DNA of 64,000 nt from the NCBI GenBank assembly GCA_016705245.1, contig JADIYM010000001.1, positions 62,001 through 126,000 on the forward strand, given 5' to 3'. The DNA comes from Blastocatellia bacterium. Its GTDB lineage: Bacteria; Acidobacteriota; Blastocatellia; UBA7656; JADIYM01. The translations under genes were made by a program, and so were the position numbers. Shown here piece by piece: positions 9,080-17,917 of the stretch; positions within the stretch are counted from its first letter, which is position 1, and the number at the start of each line of letters is the position of its first letter. The notes beneath the pieces are model-generated. The model was not told the DNA's origin, did not search any database, and worked only from the letters and a program-made list of their open reading frames with translations.

Positions 9080-11128
9080 CTATTCGCGGCGTCCGAAGTA
9101 GAACCTGAGCGACGCATAGGGGAGATGTGCATTGTAGTCCTGCACCCTCGCCGATTCGACCACTCCCAGGTTCTTGAATCGCTCCTCGAAGTCGTAATAC
9201 TGGTAACCGGCAATGAAATCAATGCGGTCGTGCAGACGAATCGAAAGGCGAACCTCGGGCGTAACGTACCGGTACGGGTAACCGGCAATGAGCGTTTCGG
9301 GCCCCGGCGGCACGCGGTCACCGGCTCCGGAATCGTTGTGGAACCTCATGGACCCGAACAGTCCCACTCGGTCGTGGACCTGCGCGTTGACGTTGATGTA
9401 CGCGAACTGGTCCCTCGAGTAGAACTCGCTGACTCCCTGTTTTTTCTGGAAGTTGAAGAAGAAAACGACCACCGAGTCGCTAGTGATTCGAGAATACGTG
9501 TACCCCGTGCTCAGCGCTACCTTGCTGTTCGGAACCCAGTCCGCCGATGCCGAGAACATCCGGCTCTCGGTGCTCGTCCCGAAATCCACGGACGGGACGT
9601 CATCGGTCCGCGTCGGGTTGTCGTTGTTGCGGAACGTCGCCGACAGGTTGAAGGTCAACTCGTCGGTCGCATAGATGATGTTCCGGATCCGCGCGTTGGT
9701 GTAGTCGTAGTTCGCAGCCCTCGTGAACACGTTGTCCGCCTCGCCCCTTTCGAAGTCGAAGTAGACGGTCCAGAAATTCTTGATGGGCTTCGCGCGCAAT
9801 CCGAAGATGAACGTATTCGTTCGATTGTCGAACGTCTCGATCTCCGGTTCGATTTCACCCGGATCGGCAGGGTCGAACTCGAGACTCTCGAGGTCGTTGC
9901 TCCGGTCCGTGTACCGGTAGCCCACGTGCGCCGAAACGCGCGGATGGAACATGTAGTCGAGCTCGAGAGTGTTCGAGAACTGACGGTACCGCGTCATCCT
10001 GGAGAAGAACTCCTCCAGTTCGGTGAAGGACGCGGCCGGCGCGGTCTTGATGGTCTGTATGACCTCGTCGTTCGTTCCGTTGATCTCGAACCGGTTGTAC
10101 CGGAAGGTATTCGAGATCGTGAGGCTCTCAGTCGCCAGCACGGAGATGCCGAGGTCGGCGAACCACGTCGGTCGTTCGCTTTCGGAAAATGCCGCGATCT
10201 GATTGAGACCGATAAGCGCTCCCGTGAAGTCGCCGCCCGAGAGAGACTCGAACAGCGTGGACTCAGACTTGGCGTTGCTGTAGATGACTCGCCCGGTGAT
10301 GTCCACCATGTTGTTGAGGAACGCGTGGGCATTTACGCGAGAGAAGTTGACGTGACCGCGCTGGGGAGCGTCGCGATTGAAAGTGTTGAGGAACGACAGC
10401 ACGATCGGCCCGCTGTTGCCCGCTTGCGGTTGCGTGATGAAGAACTCGGCGTCGTCCTTGAAGGTACGGTAGCCCTGCAGGAACGAGAGATCCAGCCAGC
10501 CGAGTTTGGCGTCGAAGCCGGCGCTGAACGTGTCGGACCGTGACCGCGACGGGGCGAACACCGGGAACTCGTCGCGCGAAAAATCATAGGTCGACAGCGT
10601 CGGGCCGTCCTTGCGGTTGAACGCATAGTCGAGGTTGATCTTGAACTTCGGGTTTTGCGGCATCAGGACCAGATTCACGTCGCCGATCGTGTTGACCGTT
10701 TCGTCGACGTGCTGACCCAGCGCGATCGTGTTGAGCGAGTTGTAGTAGTTGAACCGACGTACCGTCGTGTCGAACCGATACACGTCGAGTTTGTCCATAC
10801 TGACGCGAAGGTAACCGTTGGGGTCGCTGTCCCATCCGGTCACCTTCACGAGGAGCGAGTCGAACAGCGGCCCTCCGTCCTTGCCTGCCTCGAGCAGGAA
10901 GCTCGAATCCATAAACTGGAATCCAGGCTGATAGTTCAGGTCGCTGCGGTATTTGTCGATGTCGCCTTCGACCTTGACCCCGCGAACGCCCACTTCGATG
11001 CTCGACGTCACGGAATATGGGCCGATCGTGTCGGGACTGATGTCGGACGGATCCTGCGCCCGCACGTCCATCGCCACAGTGCCGAGACCAAGCACGACGA
11101 GGATTACTGGCAGATATTTCTTCCCCAC
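9080..11128 (-). CDS. Outer-membrane beta-barrel, MtrB/PioB-like porin
   Basis: This 682-residue protein has a signal peptide ending near VRAQ (residue about 25). It consists of alternating polar/hydrophobic strands rich in Tyr, Phe and Asp with charged turns, ending ASLRFYFGRRE. No cysteine pairs or haem motifs occur. The GTG start at 11128 is preceded by GAGGAGGG. Length and composition match MtrB/PioB porins (about 700 residues), which sheath a decahaem cytochrome across the outer membrane. Its position directly after a DmsE/MtrA-type gene supports this. Direct sequence identity to MtrB cannot be judged by eye, so the family name is partly contextual. Confidence 0.72.
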   Translation of the reverse strand: MGKKYLPVILVVLGLGTVAMDVRAQDPSDISPDTIGPYSVTSSIEVGVRGVKVEGDIDKYRSDLNYQPGFQFMDSSFLLEAGKDGGPLFDSLLVKVTGWDSDPNGYLRVSMDKLDVYRFDTTVRRFNYYNSLNTIALGQHVDETVNTIGDVNLVLMPQNPKFKINLDYAFNRKDGPTLSTYDFSRDEFPVFAPSRSRSDTFSAGFDAKLGWLDLSFLQGYRTFKDDAEFFITQPQAGNSGPIVLSFLNTFNRDAPQRGHVNFSRVNAHAFLNNMVDITGRVIYSNAKSESTLFESLSGGDFTGALIGLNQIAAFSESERPTWFADLGISVLATESLTISNTFRYNRFEINGTNDEVIQTIKTAPAASFTELEEFFSRMTRYRQFSNTLELDYMFHPRVSAHVGYRYTDRSNDLESLEFDPADPGEIEPEIETFDNRTNTFIFGLRAKPIKNFWTVYFDFERGEADNVFTRAANYDYTNARIRNIIYATDELTFNLSATFRNNDNPTRTDDVPSVDFGTSTESRMFSASADWVPNSKVALSTGYTYSRITSDSVVVFFFNFQKKQGVSEFYSRDQFAYINVNAQVHDRVGLFGSMRFHNDSGAGDRVPPGPETLIAGYPYRYVTPEVRLSIRLHDRIDFIAGYQYYDFEERFKNLGVVESARVQDYNAHLPYASLRFYFGRRE

Positions 11129-11180
11129 GGTTGCTATCCCTCCTCAGCGGCCATTACGCCCGGTCGACATCGCGGGTCGA

Positions 11181-12242
11181 TCAGCGGAAATAGAGCGGAT
11201 GGCTCATCGAGCCGTGAATCATTACGTGGCACGTCGTGCAGTTCCGATACTTCGGCGATGCGAGGTTGTGGAACGACGGCGTGTTGGGCGCGCCGATGCC
11301 CTGCGTCTCGGTGTGGCACTCCAGGCAGAGCTGCGTCACATTCGACCGTCGCAGCATCTTCGGATTGCTCGATCCATGCGGGGTATGACAGGCTGCGCAA
11401 CCCTCGAGCTTGAGCGGTGCGTGCTCGAACGTGAAAGGCCCCTGCTTGTCGCTGTGGCACTTCACGCACGCCTGATCGACGCCCGTCGAAAGGCGCATCT
11501 GCTTCTGTTCGAAGCCGCCGTGCGGATTGTGGCAATCGCTGCAGACCATGTCGCCCTCGAGCACCTTGTGACGATGCGGCATGGTGAATTGCGACCGTAC
11601 TTCGCTGTGGCAGGTGATGCAGAGTATCGGCTCGGTCGCCTTGAGCATCACGCGCGAATCCGAGTCGATCTTGTGCGCGGTCGCCGTCTCGATGAGCGTC
11701 TGCGAGCCGGTGCGGTCCTTCGGCAGAGGCATGCCGTGCGCCTCGTGACAGTCGACGCAGCCGACGTCGTTGCGCCAGTGATCTCCACGACGATAATTGC
11801 CGTGTTCCTCGCCCATTCCGGCGTGACACTTGAGACACGTCTCGGAAATGGTCTTCGGCCCCTTGTTCTTGAACGAAACGATCAGCGACCCGTCGTAGTC
11901 GGGGACTGTCTGGCCGAGGTCCATCGCTTCCTTGCGCTTCGACTCCGAAAGCACGTGCGCCTGGCCCGGACCGTGGCAGTTCTCACAACCGCGCTTCATG
12001 TCGCTGTCATATTTGCTCTCGGCCATATGAGCGTGCGGCGTGCCCGAGAAGCGATTGAACTCGACCTCGTGGCACGTCTTGCACGCTTCATTGCCGACGT
12101 AGTCGCCCGGCGTCGCGGACTGCGCGGCCGCCTCATTGGCGGTACGAGCCGTCGAAGCCGTGAGCACCACGATGAAGAACACCAGCGCGCCCATGGCCCA
12201 GAGCCCAACGACTGTCGATTTGAAGCGATGTGCATTCGTCAT
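11181..12242 (-). CDS. DmsE/MtrA-family decahaem cytochrome c
   Basis: The 353-residue product has a signal/anchor (residues about 11-35), a family-typical YVGNEACKTCH start with FSGTPHAHM, and ten CXXCH motifs beginning at residues 54, 86, 136, 162, 208, 234, 259, 282, 306 and 335. The ending C..CHVMIHGSMSHPLYF is typical of DmsE/MtrA/PioA. ATG at 12242 has GAGG upstream; a longer open frame lacks support. MtrA proteins form a haem wire inside an MtrB porin and carry electrons across the outer membrane. It is the first gene of the - strand cluster and is followed 52 bases later by the barrel gene. Confidence 0.9.
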   Translation of the reverse strand: MTNAHRFKSTVVGLWAMGALVFFIVVLTASTARTANEAAAQSATPGDYVGNEACKTCHEVEFNRFSGTPHAHMAESKYDSDMKRGCENCHGPGQAHVLSESKRKEAMDLGQTVPDYDGSLIVSFKNKGPKTISETCLKCHAGMGEEHGNYRRGDHWRNDVGCVDCHEAHGMPLPKDRTGSQTLIETATAHKIDSDSRVMLKATEPILCITCHSEVRSQFTMPHRHKVLEGDMVCSDCHNPHGGFEQKQMRLSTGVDQACVKCHSDKQGPFTFEHAPLKLEGCAACHTPHGSSNPKMLRRSNVTQLCLECHTETQGIGAPNTPSFHNLASPKYRNCTTCHVMIHGSMSHPLYFR

Positions 12243-12741
12243 CGCCGTGCCTCCTCGAAATGCGGATTCGTACGTCCGCTTCGGACTGGTATCAAGGTCC
12301 GGCCTGACAGGTCCGGACGCGGAATTCGTCTCTTGTGGAAACGCGCTCTCACGCGTCCCTTTCCCTTCCCCAAATGCGTGGGCGACTGGCGTCGCTTCGC
12401 GCGGCCTCAACCAGGATTGTCAACGAGTCCCTTTTGAGGCTTGCGCGCACTCTAGAACGTGTGAGCAGGTCACAGGTCAAGCACTTTTTTTGCAGCGGCG
12501 TCCCGTGTCCCGCGAGCACACGCCCCGGCCCCCCACGACGTCAATGCAGCCTGGACCCGGATTTCGCCCTAGCGAATAAATTGCGTTCCAACTTGGGCCG
12601 GAACTCTGGCAGACTAGGAACAAGTCGCTCACCTGTTTCGCGCGTGTTCCAGCGGTCGACACGCTCGCATCTTCAGACGCGCCATGCGCGCCACGGTTCT
12701 TCAATCAACGGGGAGTCCCGCCCTCACCTGAGGCACATCGG
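12243..12741. other. Divergent intergenic region between cytochrome and hydrogenase clusters
   Basis: No gene is supported in these 499 bases. The interval separates two divergently transcribed clusters and must hold promoters for both. A candidate - strand promoter with an embedded palindrome lies at 12452-12480. An A/T-richer patch near 12575-12585 could belong to the + strand promoter, but I cannot assign its elements. Confidence 0.5.
12452..12480 (-). promoter_or_regulatory. Candidate sigma70-type promoter with TGTGA-N5-TCACA palindrome
   Basis: On the - strand TTGACC (12475-12480) is followed after 17-18 bases by TCTAGA, a weak -10. The spacer contains the perfect inverted repeat TGTGAgcaggTCACA (12460-12474 on the + strand). 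The arms equal those of CRP-type operators, but the spacer is five rather than six bases. A factor bound here would occlude the promoter of the cytochrome cluster or act on the divergent hydrogenase genes. Confidence 0.35.
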
Positions 12742-13873
12742 ATGACCAACGATCCACTGCGCTGCACCCTTCCCGCCGTTCGACTCGACGACCTGCTCGG
12801 ACTGCTACGCGCCGACGGGTGGAGACTCGTCGGTCCGCGCGTGCGCGACGGAGCCATCGTCTACGACGAAATGTCCAGCGCCGCCGACCTGCCCATTGGA
12901 TGGACTGACGAGCAGGCGCCAGGCGTTTACCGGATTCGCAAGCGGGACGACGCGGCGGCCTTCGGCTACGTCGTCGGGCCGCACTCGTGGAAGAGGTTCC
13001 TCTTTCCGCCGTCCCACACGATCTGGAGCGCGAAGAAGACCGAGAGCGGCATCGAGATTCACCCAGGTGACGACCAGCCGCAGCGCACGGCCTTCATCGG
13101 AGTCCGCGCTTGCGAGCTCGCCGCGATAGCCGTCCAGGACGGCGTCCTGATGAACGGAAAGTTTGTCGACGCCGACTACAAGGCCCGCCGCGAGAATACG
13201 CTCTTCGTAGCCGTGAATTGTGGTCAGGCCGGCGGCACGTGCTTCTGCGTCTCGATGAACACGGGACCAAAAGCGCGCGGCGGCTACGACATCGCGCTCA
13301 CCGAGGTGCTCGACGGCGAGCACCGATTCGTTGCCGAGTCCGAAGCAGCGACCGACGTGCTCAGAGTTGCTCGCAAGACTCGCGGCGGCCCAGGCATCGG
13401 ACGACGACGTCGCTGCCGCCGATGCAGCGGTCGAGAACGCTGCGTCACATATGGGCCGGTCGATGGATACCGAAGGCATTCGCGATCTGCTGCAACGCAA
13501 CTACGAGAACGCTCGTTGGGATGACGTCGCGCTCCGGTGCCTCTCCTGCACGAACTGCACGATGGTCTGCCCGACCTGCTTTTGCTCGACGATCGAGGAC
13601 GTTCCGGACCTGTCGATGGAGAACGCGGACCGTGTTCGCCGGTGGGACTCGTGCTTCACCGACGACTTCAGCTACATCCACGGCGGGAACATGCGCCCGT
13701 CGGTCTCGTCGCGGTACCGGCACTGGATCACCCACAAGCTCTCGACGTGGTACGACCAGTTCGGCACGTCGGGCTGTGTCGGGTGCGGACGCTGCATTAC
13801 CTGGTGCCCTCCCGGCATCGACATCACCGAGGAAGTTCGCGCCATTCGCGCAAGCGAGGAGGCATCTTCATGA
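12742..13873 (+). CDS. hydB: Hydrogenase beta subunit, 4Fe-4S dicluster protein (frameshifted)
   Basis: The N-terminal half (from ATG 12742) resembles HydB/ShyB-type subunits of group 3b hydrogenases: FGYVVGPHSWKRFLFPP, GVRACELAAI, and VNCGQAGGTCFC. The C-terminal half in another frame carries CLSCTNCTMVCPTCFC and CVGCGRCITWCPPG, two ferredoxin-type [4Fe-4S] sites, then ends at 13873. The frames join near 13363: removing one A (gtgctc a gagttg) gives one protein of about 376 residues. The subunit passes electrons between the NAD(P)-binding gamma subunit and the delta small subunit. As with the CbcL-like gene, the shift may be a sequence error. The stop overlaps the next start by four bases. 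Confidence 0.82.
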
Positions 13874-14331
13874 AACGAATTGCAGACCTGGTGGCGGAGC
13901 ATCCCATCTTCGCCGACCTCGACGACGCCGACCGTGAGCTGATTGCCGGCTGCGGCCGGAATGTCACGTTCAAGCCCGGCGAACTGCTCACCAGGGAAGG
14001 CGCCGCCGCCAACGAGTTCTTCGCGATCCGGAAGGGCAAGGTCTCGATAGGCACCCACGTGCCCCACCTTGGCGACGCTGTCATCGAGACGCTCGACGCC
14101 GGCGATGTCGTGGGCTGGTCGTGGCTGTTCCCGCCCTACCGAACTCATTTCGACGCCCGCGCGATCGTCGCGACGCACACGATCGCTTTCGACGGCGCGT
14201 GTCTGCGAACAAAGTGCGAGTCGGATCCGGCCTTCGGCTACAAACTGATCAAGCGGTTCGCGGCCGTGATGATGGATCGCATGCAGGCGACTCGGCTTCA
14301 ACTTCTGGACATGTATGGAAACTGGCGCTAA
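13870..14331 (+). CDS. Cyclic-nucleotide-binding-domain protein without DNA-binding domain
   Basis: This 153-residue protein is a Crp-type cNMP-binding beta-roll (FADLDDADRELIAGC, FKPGELLTREG, ITL-type GDVVGWSWLFPPY). It ends after the C-helix, with no helix-turn-helix. It therefore cannot be a Crp/Fnr transcription factor by itself. Its ATG overlaps the hydB stop (ATGA), and its 3' end overlaps the gamma subunit gene by 17 bases, so it is embedded in the hydrogenase operon. An accessory or regulatory role on the enzyme is inference; ligand binding is untested. Confidence 0.8.
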   Translation: MKRIADLVAEHPIFADLDDADRELIAGCGRNVTFKPGELLTREGAAANEFFAIRKGKVSIGTHVPHLGDAVIETLDAGDVVGWSWLFPPYRTHFDARAIVATHTIAFDGACLRTKCESDPAFGYKLIKRFAAVMMDRMQATRLQLLDMYGNWR

Positions 14332-15148
14332 TCCCAACCCGATGCTTCCGAAGTTCCTCCGCGTGGTGAAGCGCCACAGGGAACTGCCGGACACGTGGAC
14401 CCTAGATTTCGATCCGGTCGGCGGGTTTCCGTTCCTGCCCGGCCAGTTCAACATGATGTATGCGTTCGGCATCGGCGAGGTCCCGGTGTCTATCAGCGGC
14501 GATCCGGCCCGGCCAGAGACGCTCGTCCACACGATCCGTGCCGTGGGCAAGGTGACCGAGGCGCTCTGCGCTGCGGGGCCTGGCACGGAAGTCGGCATCC
14601 GCGGTCCGTACGGAACCGCCTGGCCCGTCGTTGAAGCGGAGGGCGGAGACCTGCTTATCATCGCCGGCGGCATCGGCCTCGCTCCCATCCGTCCGGCGCT
14701 CTACCACATCTTCGCGAACCGCTCGAAGTATGGACGGGTTTCGATCCTGATCGGCGGCCGCTCTCCCGAAGTGCTCCTCTATCCCGCCGAGGTCCGCCAG
14801 TGGCGCGGACGCTTCGACGTCGAAGTCGAAGTCACGGTCGACACATCGAACCAGGCGTGGCGCGGCAACGTCGGCGTAGTGACGTCGCTCGTCCGGCGAG
14901 CCAGCTTCGATCCGGCCGTCACAACCGCATTCGTCTGCGGACCGGAGGTCATGTTCCGTTACGCGACGATCGAGCTCACGAAGGCCGGAATCTCGCCCAA
15001 CCGGACGTTCGTATCGATGGAGCGCAACATGAAGTGCGCGATCGGGCTCTGCGGACATTGCCAGTACGGACCCGACTTCGTGTGCAAGGACGGGCCGGTC
15101 TTCGCTTTCGACAAGATCGAACGCCTGTTCAGGATTCGTGAAGTATGA
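14315..15148 (+). CDS. hydG: Hydrogenase gamma subunit, FAD/NAD(P)-binding diaphorase
   Basis: The 277-residue product has an FAD-binding barrel (residues about 10-105, with LPGQFNMMYAFG and IRGPYG). An NAD(P)-binding domain follows (LLIIAGGIGLAPIRPALY, and FVCGPEVMF). A C-terminal [2Fe-2S] site has four cysteines (CAIGLCGHC and a later C near 258). This is the layout of dihydroorotate-dehydrogenase-electron-transfer-like gamma subunits of group 3b hydrogenases, which couple H2 turnover to NADP(H) or NAD(H). It overlaps the preceding and following genes, consistent with one mRNA. Confidence 0.9.
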   Translation: METGANPNPMLPKFLRVVKRHRELPDTWTLDFDPVGGFPFLPGQFNMMYAFGIGEVPVSISGDPARPETLVHTIRAVGKVTEALCAAGPGTEVGIRGPYGTAWPVVEAEGGDLLIIAGGIGLAPIRPALYHIFANRSKYGRVSILIGGRSPEVLLYPAEVRQWRGRFDVEVEVTVDTSNQAWRGNVGVVTSLVRRASFDPAVTTAFVCGPEVMFRYATIELTKAGISPNRTFVSMERNMKCAIGLCGHCQYGPDFVCKDGPVFAFDKIERLFRIREV

Positions 15149-15936
15149 AGAAGAAAGACACAGCTCCGCGCAAGCCGCGACTGGCGGTGTTCAAATTCGC
15201 GTCGTGCGACGGCTGCCAGCTCAGCCTGCTCGACTGCGAGGACGAACTGCTCGCCGTCGCCGGCGCCGTCGACATCGCGAACTTTCTCGAGGCGTCGCGC
15301 GCCGTCGTTCGCGGACCGTACGACGTCACGCTCGTCGAGGGCTCGATCACGACGGCCCACGATGCCGAGCGCATCCAGGAAGTCCGCGCACAGACGAAAT
15401 TCCTCGTGACGATCGGAGCGTGCGCCACGTCCGGCGGAATCCAGGCGCTGCGCAATTTCAAGGACGTCAAGGAGTTCACCCGCGTCGTCTACGCGCGCCC
15501 GGACTACATCTCGACGCTCGACACCTCGACGCCCATCGCGGCGCACGTCAAGGTGGACTACGAACTGCGCGGCTGCCCGGTTAGCAAGGCGCAATTACTG
15601 GAATTGCTCGCGTCGCTGCTTCAAGGCCGGCGCCCGAATATCCGCCCGCACAGCGTCTGCCTCGAGTGCAAACGGCGCGGCATCGTCTGCGTGATGGTCG
15701 CTCACGGCACTCCCTGCCTCGGGCCCGTCACGCACGACGGCTGCGCCGCGTTGTGCCCCTCGTTCGACCGCGGCTGCTTCGGCTGCTTCGGACCGAAGGA
15801 GTCGCCGAACACGGCATCGATGGCTGCGACGTGGACGGCGCTCGGCCAGACGCCAATCACCATCACGCGGGCGTTCCGGACCTACAACGCGGGAGCCGAG
15901 GCGTTCCGAAAGGAAAGCGAAGCCCATGGCGATTAA
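15145..15936 (+). CDS. hydD: [NiFe]-hydrogenase delta (small) subunit, group 3b type
   Basis: This 263-residue protein shows the small-subunit signature CDGCQLSLLDCE, a GACATSGGIQ loop, RGCPVSKAQL, and cysteines for additional Fe-S clusters (CLECKRRG, PCLGPVTHDGC, CFGCFGP). There is no Tat signal peptide, so the enzyme is cytoplasmic. The subunit links the Ni-Fe site in the alpha subunit to the beta/gamma electron chain. ATG 15145 overlaps the gamma stop, and its own end overlaps the alpha start by 11 bases. Confidence 0.92.
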   Translation: MKKKDTAPRKPRLAVFKFASCDGCQLSLLDCEDELLAVAGAVDIANFLEASRAVVRGPYDVTLVEGSITTAHDAERIQEVRAQTKFLVTIGACATSGGIQALRNFKDVKEFTRVVYARPDYISTLDTSTPIAAHVKVDYELRGCPVSKAQLLELLASLLQGRRPNIRPHSVCLECKRRGIVCVMVAHGTPCLGPVTHDGCAALCPSFDRGCFGCFGPKESPNTASMAATWTALGQTPITITRAFRTYNAGAEAFRKESEAHGD

Positions 15937-17224
15937 GAAGACACGGAAGATCCGCGTCGAGGCACTCGCGCGTGTCGAGGGCGAGGGCGCGATGCACGTC
16001 GACGTCCGCGCCGGACAGGTCACGAACGTCCGCCTCGAGATCTACGAGCCGCCCAGGTTCTTCGAAGCGTTCCTGCAGGGTCGCGACTACCTCGAGCCGC
16101 CTGACATTACCGCACGCATCTGCGGCATCTGCCCGGTGGCCTACCAGATGAGCGCGGCGCACGCGATCGAACGCGCCATCGGCGTGACGGTCGACGGACA
16201 GCTGCGTGCCCTGCGGCGGTTGCTCTACTGCGGCGAGTGGATCGAGAGCCACACGCTGCACGTCTACATGCTCCACGCGCCCGACTTCCTCGGATACGAG
16301 GACGCCATCGCGCTGGCAAAGGACGCGCCGGAAATCGTCGGGCGCGGCCTCGCGCTCAAGAAGCTGGGCAACGAAATCGTTTCGGTCGTCGGCGGCCGAG
16401 AGATCCACCCGATCAACGTCCGCATCGGGGGCTTCTACAAGGCGCCGGGCCTGCAGCAGATCCGCGAGCTCGGTGAGAAGCTCAAGCGCGCGCGGGACTG
16501 GGCGCTCGAGACGGTCGCGTGGGTGTCCACGTTCGACTTTCCGGACTTCGAGCGCGACTGCGAGTTCGTTTCCCTTCGCCACGAGACGGAGTACCCGCTC
16601 TGCGAAGGGCGGATCGTCTCGTCGAAGGGCATGGACATCCACGTCGACGAATACCGCGACACGTTCGAGGAGGAGCACGTCCGCCACTCGAATGCCCTGC
16701 ACTCGATCATCAAGGGTCGCGGCGCCTACTTCGTCGGCCCACAGGCGCGCTACAGCCTCAACTACGATCGATTGCCCGACGTGGCTCGCGACGCGGCCAC
16801 CGCGGCCGGACTTGGACCGGTCTGCCGGAATCCTTTTCAGAGCATCATCGTGCGCGCGGTCGAGACAGTCTTCGCGTGCGACGAGGCCATCCGGATCGCC
16901 GAAGCGTACGAGCCGCCGGATCCGCCGGCCTTGACGTGCGAACCGCGTGCCGGCGTAGGGTGCGCGGCAACTGAAGCCCCGCGCGGACTGCTCTACCACC
17001 GCTATGCTATCGACGCGGAGGGCCGGATCGAGAATGCTGTGATCATTCCGCCGACGTCACAGAACCAGAAGAGCATCGAGGAGGATCTGCGCGACTTCGC
17101 GCAGATGTCGCTGCACCTCAACGACTCGGACCTGCAGTGGAAGTGTGAGCAGGCGATCCGCAACTACGACCCGTGCATCTCGTGCGCGACGCACTTCCTG
17201 AAGTTGACGGTCGACCGGCAGTGA
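15926..17224 (+). CDS. hydA: [NiFe]-hydrogenase alpha (large) subunit, group 3b type
   Basis: The 432-residue catalytic subunit contains both nickel-ligating motifs: RICGICP near residue 67 and DPCISCATH close to the C-terminus. The sequence after the final histidine (FLKLTVDRQ) is the expected peptide removed by the maturation protease, whose gene follows immediately. Motifs, length and gene order (beta, gamma, delta, alpha) fit group 3b sulfhydrogenase-like bidirectional NADP-linked enzymes. Those can evolve H2 or oxidise it to make NADPH. Group assignment by eye is good but should be confirmed by phylogeny. Confidence 0.93.
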   Translation: MAIKKTRKIRVEALARVEGEGAMHVDVRAGQVTNVRLEIYEPPRFFEAFLQGRDYLEPPDITARICGICPVAYQMSAAHAIERAIGVTVDGQLRALRRLLYCGEWIESHTLHVYMLHAPDFLGYEDAIALAKDAPEIVGRGLALKKLGNEIVSVVGGREIHPINVRIGGFYKAPGLQQIRELGEKLKRARDWALETVAWVSTFDFPDFERDCEFVSLRHETEYPLCEGRIVSSKGMDIHVDEYRDTFEEEHVRHSNALHSIIKGRGAYFVGPQARYSLNYDRLPDVARDAATAAGLGPVCRNPFQSIIVRAVETVFACDEAIRIAEAYEPPDPPALTCEPRAGVGCAATEAPRGLLYHRYAIDAEGRIENAVIIPPTSQNQKSIEEDLRDFAQMSLHLNDSDLQWKCEQAIRNYDPCISCATHFLKLTVDRQ

Positions 17225-17676
17225 GCGCCCGGCGACTGCTCGTCATCGGAGCCGGCAACGAACTGCGCCGCGACGATGCGGCCGGCCTCGAGGCCGCGCG
17301 CCGGCTGGCCGGTTTCCCGGGCGTCGAGGTTCGTGAAGCGCGAGGCGACATGACCAGCCTCGCGGATCTCTGGGAGGCGGGCGACAGCGTCGTCGTCGTC
17401 GATGCGGCGCGGTCAGGGGCGCTTCCGGGCTCGGTGCACCGGTTCGACGCGACGTCGGACGCGCTGCCGGCCGCGTTCGGACGCGGATCGACTCACGCCC
17501 TCGGCGTCGCGGACGCCGTCGAGCTTGCGCGTGCGCTTGGCCGGCTTCCGTCGAAGCTGATCGTGTACGGTATCGAGGGCGAGGACTTTTCGGCCGGAGA
17601 GGGCATGAGCGACGCGGTCGCCGCTGCCGTCGACGAAGCGGCCATCAGGATTGCGGAGGAGATTCCCGGTGCATGA
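17221..17676 (+). CDS. Hydrogenase maturation protease (HyaD/HycI family)
   Basis: A GTG at 17221 overlaps the alpha-subunit stop (GTGA). The 151-residue product starts with IGAGNELRRDDAAGLEAA, the nickel-sensing GN..R.DD.G motif, and has VVVVDAA and STHALGVADAVELA segments typical of the family. It removes the C-terminal peptide of the large subunit after nickel insertion. Its next gene starts before its own stop, so the cluster is translationally tight. Confidence 0.88.
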   Translation: MSARRLLVIGAGNELRRDDAAGLEAARRLAGFPGVEVREARGDMTSLADLWEAGDSVVVVDAARSGALPGSVHRFDATSDALPAAFGRGSTHALGVADAVELARALGRLPSKLIVYGIEGEDFSAGEGMSDAVAAAVDEAAIRIAEEIPGA

Positions 17677-17917
17677 CAGCTCGATCATAAACTCGCTGCT
17701 CAGGAAGATCGCGGCCATCTCGGATTCACACGAGGCCGCGAGCGTCACGGGAATCCGGGTGCGGCTCGGCGCGACGTCGCACATGGACGAGGCGCATTTT
17801 CGCGAGCATTGGGACGAGGCAACTCGCGGATCCGTCCTCTCCGATGTGGAAGTCGCGGTCGAGCTGTCGCCGGAGCCGTTCGGCGTGATGCTCGTCGACG
17901 TCGACCTCGAGGCGTGA
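17669..17917 (+). CDS. hypA: HypA-like nickel chaperone lacking the zinc loop
   Basis: Starting at GTG 17669 the product is 82 residues: fMet-His-Asp followed by SSIINSLLRKI, matching the nickel-binding MH[ED] start of HypA. The middle (IRVRLGATSHMDEAHFREHWDEATRGSVL, cited in part) matches the HypA core. The usual zinc domain with two CXXC motifs between the proline after the core strand and the final strand is absent. ELSPEP runs straight into GVMLVDVDLEA. There is no cysteine at all. Family assignment rests on the N-terminus and position; function without zinc is uncertain. Confidence 0.7.
   Translation: MHDSSIINSLLRKIAAISDSHEAASVTGIRVRLGATSHMDEAHFREHWDEATRGSVLSDVEVAVELSPEPFGVMLVDVDLEA

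Noticed and set aside
9125..10543. Long + strand open frame opposite the barrel gene
   Set aside because: It is antisense to a convincing outer-membrane protein gene, lacks a ribosome binding site and reads as composition shadow.
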